Shown one piece after another: positions 1 through 6,227 of a DNA stretch of 14,163 nucleotides (positions are counted from its first letter, which is position 1; the number at the start of each line of letters is the position of its first letter). The stretch is from Bacillota bacterium. Its GTDB lineage: Bacteria > Bacillota > Clostridia > Christensenellales > CAG-138. The position numbers and the translations under genes were made by a program. The stretch covers positions 1 through 14,163 of the forward strand of contig JAEWYO010000018.1 of NCBI GenBank assembly GCA_023395595.1. The letters run 5' to 3'. The notes beneath the pieces were generated by a model. It was given only the letters and a program-made list of their open reading frames with translations, made no database searches and had not been told where the DNA came from.

Positions 1-441
1 CCCGCATATTATCATTTGAAAGAAAAAGAACGGAGACAACCATTTTAAATATACCGTTGCCGAAGAAAACAACGCTTCGTTTGAGCCGGCAAGCAGTACC
101 AATTGATCCCTGAAAACGAAGCTAAAAAGTGCGAGTGCAGCGCCCAGCATGGCAGACAACGCAATGCTCTGGCAAAAAATATTGTTTGCCTTGGTTAAAT
201 TATCTTGTCCTTTATAAAAAGAATATACGTTTGCTCCACCCACCGAAAGCAACATGGCTAGCGCCACAACAATCATGCTATAGGGAAATACGATGTTGAC
301 AGCGGCAAGTCCAATTTCTCCGATTCCTTGCCCTACAATGATTCCGTCCAAAATGACGTATAACGCCTGGACAGCCATCCCAATTACCGATGGAATGACA
401 TACTTTATAAATTGACGTTTGATCTCTTGTTTATTGTTCAT
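1..441 (-). CDS. MATE family multidrug/toxin efflux transporter, 5' part (cut by left window edge)
   Basis: The first 147 codons of a multi-pass membrane protein, read from ATG at 441 to the window edge. MATE proteins export drugs and metabolites in exchange for Na+ or H+. The call rests on the short charged N-terminus (MNNKQEIKRQFIKYVIPS), the TM1 pattern ending in DGIIVGQGIGEIGLAAVNI, which is typical of MepA/NorM-like clostridial MATEs, and a second helix followed by GGANVYSFYKGQ. At least three hydrophobic segments are visible. The start is supported by AAGGAG six bases upstream of the ATG. The gene is AT-rich (about 43% GC) compared with about 60% in the neighbouring metK, which suggests acquisition by transfer. 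It has its own promoter and a terminator-containing leader, so it is probably expressed conditionally. The substrate cannot be inferred. Confidence 0.88.
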   Translation of the reverse strand, partial: MNNKQEIKRQFIKYVIPSVIGMAVQALYVILDGIIVGQGIGEIGLAAVNIVFPYSMIVVALAMLLSVGGANVYSFYKGQDNLTKANNIFCQSIALSAMLGAALALFSFVFRDQLVLLAGSNEALFSSATVYLKWLSPFFFFQMIICG

Positions 442-485
442 GTTCGCTCCTTCCCCGTCGCATATGCGCGGCTGATCATCCGGGC

Positions 486-539
486 AAAAATAAAAAGCCA
501 GACAAGTTACCGGGCGAACCCGACATCTTATCTGGCTTT
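486..539 (-). terminator. Very stable intrinsic terminator inside the MATE 5' leader
   Basis: Read on the minus strand, AAAGCCAGA at the 5' side pairs with TCTGGCTTT at the 3' side. The stem continues inward to CGGG-TTCG-CCCG, giving about 21 pairs with one A-A mismatch, a few G-U pairs and a TTCG tetraloop. The T-rich tract TTTATTTTT follows directly. It lies between the promoter and the MATE start codon, so as drawn it would stop transcription before the gene. A hairpin just upstream uses part of the same 5' arm. Confidence 0.85.
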
Positions 540-585
540 GATCGCAAAGCCCTCCGATGATTCTCATAAATCGCTGCGCGATTTA
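534..585 (-). promoter_or_regulatory. Candidate riboswitch/attenuator leader of the MATE gene (antiterminator plus upstream hairpin)
   Basis: Two hairpins lie between the promoter and the terminator. The upstream one (567-585) is TAAATCGC-GCA-GCGATTTA. The second (534-551) is GGCTTTG-CGAT-CAAAGCC. The CAAAGCC arm of the second overlaps the 5' arm of the terminator, so the two folds are mutually exclusive, as expected for an antiterminator/terminator switch. I compared the leader by eye with the consensus features I know for SAM, TPP, guanidine-I/II/III, ZTP, THF, preQ1, Mn and c-di-AMP riboswitches and see no match. The trigger is unknown. A ligand, an antibiotic-stalled ribosome or a protein are all possible. 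Confidence 0.55.
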
Positions 586-597
586 AGTTCAAAGTAT

Positions 598-625
598 TTT
601 ATACTAGATTTTGTTCGTTTGTCAA
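598..625 (-). promoter_or_regulatory. Sigma-A type promoter for the MATE gene
   Basis: A perfect -35 box TTGACA (620-625) is followed after 16 bases by TATAAA (598-603). An alternative -10, TAAAAT, would give an 18-base spacer. The predicted start is near 590, which places both leader hairpins and the terminator in the transcript. The dyad TCAAG-N8-CTTGA overlaps the -35 box and could be an operator, but this is weak. Confidence 0.75.
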
Positions 626-721
626 GCTTGTACCCTTGATCTTTATTCTCGGCTGTCACCAAAGTCAAGCATAGTCTGTTTACCCTGAAGAGCAAACGGC
701 CATGACGACCGGATTCCCCCG

Positions 722-1903
722 CTATTTCCCGATTGCGGCTTTCAGCGCGTCCACGCGATCCAAGCGCTCCCATGGCAGGTCGAGATCGAGCCTGCCAAAG
801 TGTCCGTATGCCGCGGTCTGGCGATAGATCGGCTTACGCAGGCCAAGCGTTGCAATGATCGCCGCCGGGCGGAAGTCGAATACTTGCTTGACCGCGCGCT
901 CGATTGCGCTATCCTCCACCGCGCCCGTGCCAAACGTATCCACGCGAACGGAGACGGGTTTCGCCACGCCGATGGCATAGGCAAGCTGGATTTCACACTG
1001 CCGGGCAAGCCCCGCCGCGACAACGTTTTTTGCCGCATAGCGTGCGATGTACGCGCCGCTTCTATCCACCTTCGTCGGGTCTTTTCCGCTGAACGCGCCG
1101 CCGCCATGCCGCGCATAACCGCCATAGGTGTCCACGATGATCTTACGCCCGGTGAGTCCGGAATCCCCTGTCGGGCCGCCGATGACGAACCGCCCCGTGG
1201 GGTTGACGAGGACACGCGTTCTCTCGTCCACAAGCGACGCGGGCAAAACGGGGCGGATCACATGCTCGGCGATGTCGAGCCGAATCTGCTCCATCTCCAC
1301 ATCGTCATGCTGGGCGGAGACAACCACGGTGTCGATGTGCACAGGGGTATAGCCGTCGTACTCCACCGTAACCTGACTCTTTCCGTCTGGGCGAAGATAG
1401 GATAGTTCCCTGCTCTTGCGTGCCTGCGTGAGTTTGCGCGTGAGCGCATGCGCAAGCGAAATCGGCAGCGGCATATATTCCTGCGTCTCGTTGCAAGCGT
1501 AGCCAAACATCATGCCCTGATCGCCCGCGCCGGTCGAAAACAGCGCTTCCTGCTCCCCGTTCTTCTGCTCCAGCGCGTGATCCACGCCCAGCGCGATATC
1601 GGGGGACTGCTTGTTGAGCGCGGTGATGACGGTCAATGCATTTGCGTCAAAACCATATTCCGGCTTGTTGTAGCAGATCTCGTCCACGACGGAGCGAACG
1701 ATCTGCGTCACATCCACGTGCGCGCTCGTCGTCACCTCTCCCATCACGAGCACGAGGTTTGTGCTCGCCGCGCATTCGCAGGCGACGCGCGCGTTTGCGT
1801 CGGCAGAGAAGATCGCGTCCAGCACCGCGTCCGAGATGCAATCGCAAACCTTGTCCGGGTGCCCTTCCGTGACGGATTCAGATGTAAAGAGTCTGGTTGC
1901 CAT
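722..1903 (-). CDS. metK: S-adenosylmethionine synthase (methionine adenosyltransferase)
   Basis: Makes S-adenosylmethionine from methionine and ATP in the cytoplasm, the main methyl donor of the cell. The 393-residue protein has the normal family length and both signatures: GAGDQG at residues 125-130 and GGGAFSGKDPTKVDRS starting at 267. The N-terminus carries the ATP-binding SESVTEGHPDK. The start at 1903 is chosen because GGAGG lies ten bases upstream and the conserved N-terminus begins there. The open frame continues upstream to 1978, but that stretch is the riboswitch terminator. The gene is alone under its own promoter and a SAM-I riboswitch, so high SAM should switch it off. The next gene downstream (MATE) has a separate promoter. 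Confidence 0.98.
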   Translation of the reverse strand: MATRLFTSESVTEGHPDKVCDCISDAVLDAIFSADANARVACECAASTNLVLVMGEVTTSAHVDVTQIVRSVVDEICYNKPEYGFDANALTVITALNKQSPDIALGVDHALEQKNGEQEALFSTGAGDQGMMFGYACNETQEYMPLPISLAHALTRKLTQARKSRELSYLRPDGKSQVTVEYDGYTPVHIDTVVVSAQHDDVEMEQIRLDIAEHVIRPVLPASLVDERTRVLVNPTGRFVIGGPTGDSGLTGRKIIVDTYGGYARHGGGAFSGKDPTKVDRSGAYIARYAAKNVVAAGLARQCEIQLAYAIGVAKPVSVRVDTFGTGAVEDSAIERAVKQVFDFRPAAIIATLGLRKPIYRQTAAYGHFGRLDLDLPWERLDRVDALKAAIGK

Positions 1904-1931
1904 ATGTGTGTTTCCTCCAAGGTCTGGATAC

Positions 1932-1959
1932 AAAAAAACCTCATCCGCTGATGAGGTTT
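1932..1959 (-). terminator. Intrinsic terminator of the metK SAM riboswitch
   Basis: On the minus strand AAACCTCATC-AGCG-GATGAGGTTT forms a 10-bp stem with a four-base loop and runs into seven Ts. Its 5' arm CTCATC can also pair with GATGAG, the 3' strand of aptamer helix P1. SAM binding, by holding P1, should therefore free the terminator. It ends 28 bases before the metK ATG. Confidence 0.92.
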
Positions 1960-1980
1960 CACAGAATCGATGGTGCAACG

Positions 1981-2081
1981 CTCATCTTTCAGCTTTCGCT
2001 GCCGGAATTGGCACCTTATTTGCTCTTCACAAACAGGTTGCCGGGCTTCACAGGGCCGGTCCCTCTGCCACTCTTGATAAG
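1981..2081 (-). promoter_or_regulatory. SAM-I (S-box) riboswitch aptamer upstream of metK
   Basis: The minus strand shows the S-box landmarks in order: CTTATCAAGAG at the 5' end of P1, then GGCAGAGGGACCGGCCCTGTGAAGCCCGGCAACC split over the P2/P3 core, then AAGGTGCCAATTCC, then a short P4 hairpin and GAAAGATGAG closing P1. CTTATC and GATGAG pair to form P1. This matches the established SAM-I consensus closely. High SAM should favour P1 and the downstream terminator and lower metK transcription. Confidence 0.96.
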
Positions 2082-2110
2082 GCGGTATTCGGTTTTTTGG
2101 TTCGGGGTTT

Positions 2111-2139
2111 ATTCTAGCACGCGATTTTTATCCCGTCAA
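2111..2139 (-). promoter_or_regulatory. Promoter of the riboswitch-metK transcript
   Basis: TTGACG (2134-2139) and TAGAAT (2111-2116) are separated by exactly 17 bases. Transcription should start near 2104, about 20 bases before the aptamer. The promoter lies 37 bases past the stop codon of the upstream gene, with no terminator between them. Confidence 0.82.
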
Positions 2140-2175
2140 CTGTAAAAACAACGAAAATAGTCTCTGCGGATTTTT

Positions 2176-4665
2176 TTATGGCGTTGTTGCTATGTTGCCG
2201 TTATTGCCGTTGTTGAGCACGGGATCATCCACCGACGGCACCTGTTCACTATAGCCAAACATCAAACCATCCGGCACCGCACGCTGATAGGAGATGTCGT
2301 CCACGGCGCCGGAGCGCTTGCCGGAATGCGTGTTGAGCTGTTCTCCCATGAAGATCATCGCCGCGGAAAGCCCACCGTCGAGATTATATGCAATGGTGCA
2401 GCCATAGGACGCAAACAAATCGGCCAGATCCCAAACCGGCAAACCAAGGCTATAACCGGGTTGCCGTCCATCGACCACGATTGCGATAAAGTGCCCCGGA
2501 GAAAGATAGCCGATGGCCGTGCGCGGGTTGGCGCGGCGGACACGATGATATTTCGCCTGCGTGTTGATGATTCCGTTGTCAATCAATGTGGGTCCGAAGG
2601 AATAAGCATTCTCTACGCCGTCTTCCAACAACGCCATTGGACTCATGGAGCCTTTTTTGATGATGCGCATGGACAGGTCGGGATAAATCGCCAGCGTATC
2701 CTCTTTTTGCGCCGACCAGAACAGCCGCCCGTCGCGAATCAGGATTCCCTTCTCCTCGCGCTCGTCGTTGATCAGGTTATCCCCCGTGATCCAGAGGACT
2801 GCTTTCTCTCGCCGCGCAATGATCCACGGGCGCGTTGCGCCTCTGCCTGTGTGCGCCTGCGCGCCAAAGCCGGGGCGAAATTCGGTAGCATCGCGCATAT
2901 GAATATCCGCAACAAAATAGGTCAGCGGTTTGTTTTCGCTGGTCTGCGTCTTTACGCGGTCAATCGAAATGCCCAGATTGTCGTTTTTATATTCCCAATG
3001 CCCGTTTTCCGCGTCCACAACGATCACCTCGGCGGGATCGCTCGCCTTGCGGTAATACTGCGCGTCTTCGTCCGCGTCTGCCTCCGCCGTCGGTTGCGGC
3101 GTTTCGGTTGCGGCCGGTGTTTCGCTCGGCTGCGGCGTGTTGGTTGCCGCGGGCGTCTCGATTGGTTGCGCGGTGGCGATTTCCTGCGGCGCTGGTGCTG
3201 TCTGTGCCTTTGGTTTTCCTCCCGCGAGCACGGCCGCCGCCGCAAGCCCCAGCGCAAGCGGAAGCAGGCAGATGCAGACCGCATCGCCTTTGTTCCGTGC
3301 AATCCGAATTCGATTGTAAAGAACAAGAAACAGAATCACGCTCAGCAACAGCCCGGCGGCAGCGACCGCTAGAACGGGGCTGCCATTTTCTGATTGCGGT
3401 CGCGTTGCGGTTGTTTCCGGCGCAGGCATTGCGGTTGCTTCCGGCGCAGACGATTCCTCCGCCGTCGGGGCAAGGGTTGCCGTCGCTTCCGGTTCCGGCA
3501 CGGGGGACGGCGTTGCAGGTGCATAGGTAATCAGCGACGCGGTATCGATGTGCTCAAACAAATCGCTTTTCGCCTCGTCGGCTCCCGCGGTGCTGTAGAC
3601 CAGCGTATAAGTACTGCTTTGGTCAATCGTCAGCCCGAAGATCTTCCGCGAGACATGCTTGTCCATGGCGCTCTGCGCAATCTCCGCCGCGGTTTTGCCC
3701 GCATAGGCATTCAGCGGCGTATCCATGCTCAGCACCGTTGCAGCAACACCCGATTCCGCACCGAAGCAATAGAGCTTCTGCACACTGGGGCATTCTTCCA
3801 CGGCGATCTGCACGCATTCCGACACAAGGCTGTGCGCACCCGACGGATCGGAAAACGCATGGGTTACAATCACCTTGGGGCTGAGTTGCTTGATTTGAGC
3901 TTTGAGGTATTCCACAAACGCGCGGCGGTCAAACTGCGCCGCAGTGGTCTTGTAGGAGTCATAGTTGTCACTTTGATATCCGGCAAAGATGGGATAGCTT
4001 GCATCGTCCGCTGCGCGGAGACCCTCCAGTGCTTCATAGGCACGCGCGCGCTTGCCATAGTCGGAAATATACAGAACACCCGTGGTGATTCCCTTCTCCT
4101 TTGCATAGGTCGGCAGGACCGCGCCAAATTGCATCCATTCCATACCCGGCTCGGCGGTGATGATCAAGAGATCGCACGCTTCGAGCGTGGGTAAAAACGC
4201 CTGCGGCGCGGCGACATCTGACGGATATGCGGCAACACCGCCCAGAGAGCCCGCGCTGTCGAACAAGACGGTGATCGTCTTGCAAGCCGGATCGAGCACG
4301 ATCTGCCGCCCAAGCTGGCGATCCGTAATCGTCTCTTGCGCGATCGCCTCGCCGGAAGCGCCGAGCTGCGTTACGGTATATGCCTCCGGCACGTCATACC
4401 AGTTCAGCACGAGCCGTTGCGCCGGTTGCTCCGGCGCAATCGTGAGCATTTCCTTGGTCCGGAACGACACACGGGAAGCAATGTATGCATCCGTCAAGCG
4501 GTAGGCATACGGTGTTTGTTCTTCCGGCAGGGTCAGCTCTACGCCAAGCGCTTCACCGGATGGATTGCTTTGTTGCGTTGTTTGTGCGTTGGTTGCGCCC
4601 GGCATGAAAAGTAACGCCGCCGCAAAGGCAAAAAGAATGGTGGTTTTCTTCATGATTTCATTCAT
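2176..4665 (-). CDS. Extracytoplasmic fusion protein: degenerate PIG-L-like domain, two TM helices, NAGPA-type phosphodiester glycosidase domain
   Basis: An 829-residue protein. Residues 1-27 are a signal peptide ending at NAQ. About 40-150 is a beta-rich region. About 160-375 is a PIG-L-like domain whose AHxDDE motif has become AEPGME (171-176), and the GHxxH region is reduced to SGAH (H278 kept). A Pro/Thr linker follows, then TM helices at about 430-450 and 462-482 joined by the basic loop NRIRIARNKG, so both globular parts face outside. A repeat-containing Thr/Pro linker (485-535) leads to a phosphodiester glycosidase (NAGPA, DUF2233) domain with SFGPTLIDNG, RTAIG, VDGR (731-734) and NLDGG (761-765). 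NAGPA-fold enzymes cleave sugar phosphodiesters, but the substrate here is unknown. The start is uncertain: GGAG is two bases from ATG 4665 and 14 from a second ATG four codons on. The gene lies 56 bases after the active PIG-L paralogue and is probably co-transcribed with it. Confidence 0.85.
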   Translation of the reverse strand: MNEIMKKTTILFAFAAALLFMPGATNAQTTQQSNPSGEALGVELTLPEEQTPYAYRLTDAYIASRVSFRTKEMLTIAPEQPAQRLVLNWYDVPEAYTVTQLGASGEAIAQETITDRQLGRQIVLDPACKTITVLFDSAGSLGGVAAYPSDVAAPQAFLPTLEACDLLIITAEPGMEWMQFGAVLPTYAKEKGITTGVLYISDYGKRARAYEALEGLRAADDASYPIFAGYQSDNYDSYKTTAAQFDRRAFVEYLKAQIKQLSPKVIVTHAFSDPSGAHSLVSECVQIAVEECPSVQKLYCFGAESGVAATVLSMDTPLNAYAGKTAAEIAQSAMDKHVSRKIFGLTIDQSSTYTLVYSTAGADEAKSDLFEHIDTASLITYAPATPSPVPEPEATATLAPTAEESSAPEATAMPAPETTATRPQSENGSPVLAVAAAGLLLSVILFLVLYNRIRIARNKGDAVCICLLPLALGLAAAAVLAGGKPKAQTAPAPQEIATAQPIETPAATNTPQPSETPAATETPQPTAEADADEDAQYYRKASDPAEVIVVDAENGHWEYKNDNLGISIDRVKTQTSENKPLTYFVADIHMRDATEFRPGFGAQAHTGRGATRPWIIARREKAVLWITGDNLINDEREEKGILIRDGRLFWSAQKEDTLAIYPDLSMRIIKKGSMSPMALLEDGVENAYSFGPTLIDNGIINTQAKYHRVRRANPRTAIGYLSPGHFIAIVVDGRQPGYSLGLPVWDLADLFASYGCTIAYNLDGGLSAAMIFMGEQLNTHSGKRSGAVDDISYQRAVPDGLMFGYSEQVPSVDDPVLNNGNNGNIATTP
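3088..3159. repeat. Two tandem 36-bp units encoding a 12-residue Thr/Pro repeat
   Basis: Residues 503-514 (ETPAATNTPQPS) and 515-526 (ETPAATETPQPT) of the fusion protein are two copies of one unit and differ at two positions. They form the flexible spacer between the second TM helix and the glycosidase domain. A similar but less regular Pro/Thr linker lies before the first TM helix. Confidence 0.8.
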
Positions 4666-4721
4666 AACTCCAGAGATTCTTTTGCTGTTGATTGTATGTG
4701 TTTACGATGCGGGTTGTTTCC

Positions 4722-6143
4722 TCATAGTTTGTTCTTCTTATCCCGCTGCTGTTTTGTGACGATGAGCGCGCCTGCGCTGAGAAACAGAAAGAGAATGGAT
4801 GTGATCCCGCGCAGTTGCTGCTGTTGTTGTTTGTCGAACTGAGGTCCGCGCGACTCTTCAATTGTCGTTGGCAGCTCGGTTTGCACCGCCGGGGAAAACG
4901 TTGGCGCGGGCGCGGGTGAAGCCGTCGGCAACACAGCGTTTGTAAGGCTGTCCGGATCGATGTGCTCAAAAAAATCATTCTTTGCCGCGTCCTGCCCAAC
5001 CGCCGAGTACGCCAGCCCGAAACGCAGCGAACTATATGCTCCGTTTGCGTAGACGCTGTTATGATACTCCAGCTGGGAGACATGCATATGATACGCCTCA
5101 TTTGCAATCTGCAGCGCGGTCTTTCCGCCAAAGGCGTTCAGCGGCTGGTTCCAGTCCATCGTGATCGGGTTTTCGGAATACAGATGCAGATAGAGTTTCT
5201 TTGCCTGCCACACACCGTCTGCTTTGGCAGAATCGGGAAACGCCGCGCCATCCGCCGCACGATGAACCGCCTGCATCACACAATATGCCGTCGCCTGATG
5301 CGCGCCGTGACCATATTCGCCGTCCACATCGTGCGAAACGATCACCTCCGGCCGAAACCGGCGGATCAGCCCGACGAGCGCACCCGTCGTCTCCTCCTCG
5401 CCCCAGTTGAGGAGCGCCAAGCGAAGCGTTTCGGTATAGACATCCTTGCAAGGCAGGAACACGGGTGAATTGCGCACGCCCGCATGCCAGAGCCCGTTGA
5501 GCGCCTCGTCCACACGCGCACGATCCGCGTTTGCCATATACACAACCTGAACGGCTAGCTTTTTTTCACCCGCATAATACGGAATCGTGCCGCCAAAGAA
5601 GATCAGCTCGTCGTCACAATGCGCGGAGACGATCATGAGATCCGCTTTTTCAACCGACGGCAGCCATGGGTGGATGCCTTCCGGTAAGTCGCCTTCGGAA
5701 AAGAGCGTGGCTTCCGAAATCTGCATGCCGCCCTCGCAGGAGAGCGTGAGCCTCCGCGCGTTGGGCACGATTGCATAACAATCGTTGTAGATCGGTTCGT
5801 CAATCGTCCTGCGGGACAGCTCGTTCCCGTTTTCATCCGATTGCACCAGTATAGCATAGTCCGGTAGGGTACGCCACTTCACATAGACCGTGGAGACCGA
5901 TGCCGCGGCTTCCCATGTGAGCGAAAATGCTTCGTTCGCGCCATATGCGGCATAGGTATTCAGATTTCCGTCCCGCGTGCGGCGCACGGCTCGATCATCC
6001 TCTGGAAGCGTCGCATGCGAGAGCGCGGTGACATCCTCCGCCTGCTTGGTTTCCTCCGCAAATGAAATAATCGGCGTGGCCAACAAAAGCGCTGCCACGC
6101 CGATGAATACAATCGTCTGTAGAGTTGTGCTAGCTCGCTTCAT
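4722..6143 (-). CDS. Secreted, membrane-anchored PIG-L family deacetylase
   Basis: PIG-L (LmbE-like) enzymes are metal-dependent hydrolases that remove acetyl groups from N-acetylglucosaminyl compounds. This 473-residue protein starts with a signal peptide (1-29, ending SFA). A beta-rich, discoidin-like region spans about 45-155. The catalytic domain follows, with AHCDDE (174-179) and GEYGHGAH (275-282); these match the AHPDDE and GHxxH metal and catalytic motifs of MshB-type enzymes. A Pro-rich stretch (403-425) and a C-terminal TM helix (about 446-463, then KQQRDKKNKL) anchor it with the enzyme outside the cell. ATG 6143 is preferred over an in-frame GTG eight codons upstream because AAAGGA lies nine bases before it. 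It follows the MFS gene by 84 bases and precedes its degenerate paralogue by 56. The native substrate is unknown; a surface glycan is my inference. Confidence 0.9.
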   Translation of the reverse strand: MKRASTTLQTIVFIGVAALLLATPIISFAEETKQAEDVTALSHATLPEDDRAVRRTRDGNLNTYAAYGANEAFSLTWEAAASVSTVYVKWRTLPDYAILVQSDENGNELSRRTIDEPIYNDCYAIVPNARRLTLSCEGGMQISEATLFSEGDLPEGIHPWLPSVEKADLMIVSAHCDDELIFFGGTIPYYAGEKKLAVQVVYMANADRARVDEALNGLWHAGVRNSPVFLPCKDVYTETLRLALLNWGEEETTGALVGLIRRFRPEVIVSHDVDGEYGHGAHQATAYCVMQAVHRAADGAAFPDSAKADGVWQAKKLYLHLYSENPITMDWNQPLNAFGGKTALQIANEAYHMHVSQLEYHNSVYANGAYSSLRFGLAYSAVGQDAAKNDFFEHIDPDSLTNAVLPTASPAPAPTFSPAVQTELPTTIEESRGPQFDKQQQQQLRGITSILFLFLSAGALIVTKQQRDKKNKL

Positions 6144-6227
6144 CAATGGGTTTCCTTTTTCGATCACCGGATTCGATTCATCATATCATATCTTCCGGCG
6201 CTTTCCCACGATGAATGCGAGATCGGA

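Noticed and set aside
442..567. In-frame open extension of the MATE gene up to an ATG at 567
   Set aside because: The extension would run through the terminator hairpin, lacks a ribosome site and encodes a Cys- and Arg-rich stretch unlike MATE N-termini. ATG 441 has AAGGAG at good spacing.
1904..1978. N-terminal extension of metK in the same frame
   Set aside because: The stretch coincides with the riboswitch terminator hairpin, has no Shine-Dalgarno sequence, and the conserved MetK N-terminus begins at ATG 1903.
2326..3372. A 348-codon plus-strand open frame opposite the NAGPA part of the fusion gene
   Set aside because: It is an antisense shadow with Arg- and Cys-rich runs and no family motif, while the minus strand has clear domain motifs across the same bases.
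6185..6190. TATGAT as a -10 box in front of the active PIG-L gene
   Set aside because: No matching -35 box is found 16-18 bases upstream, so I did not call a promoter. Co-transcription with the MFS gene remains possible.
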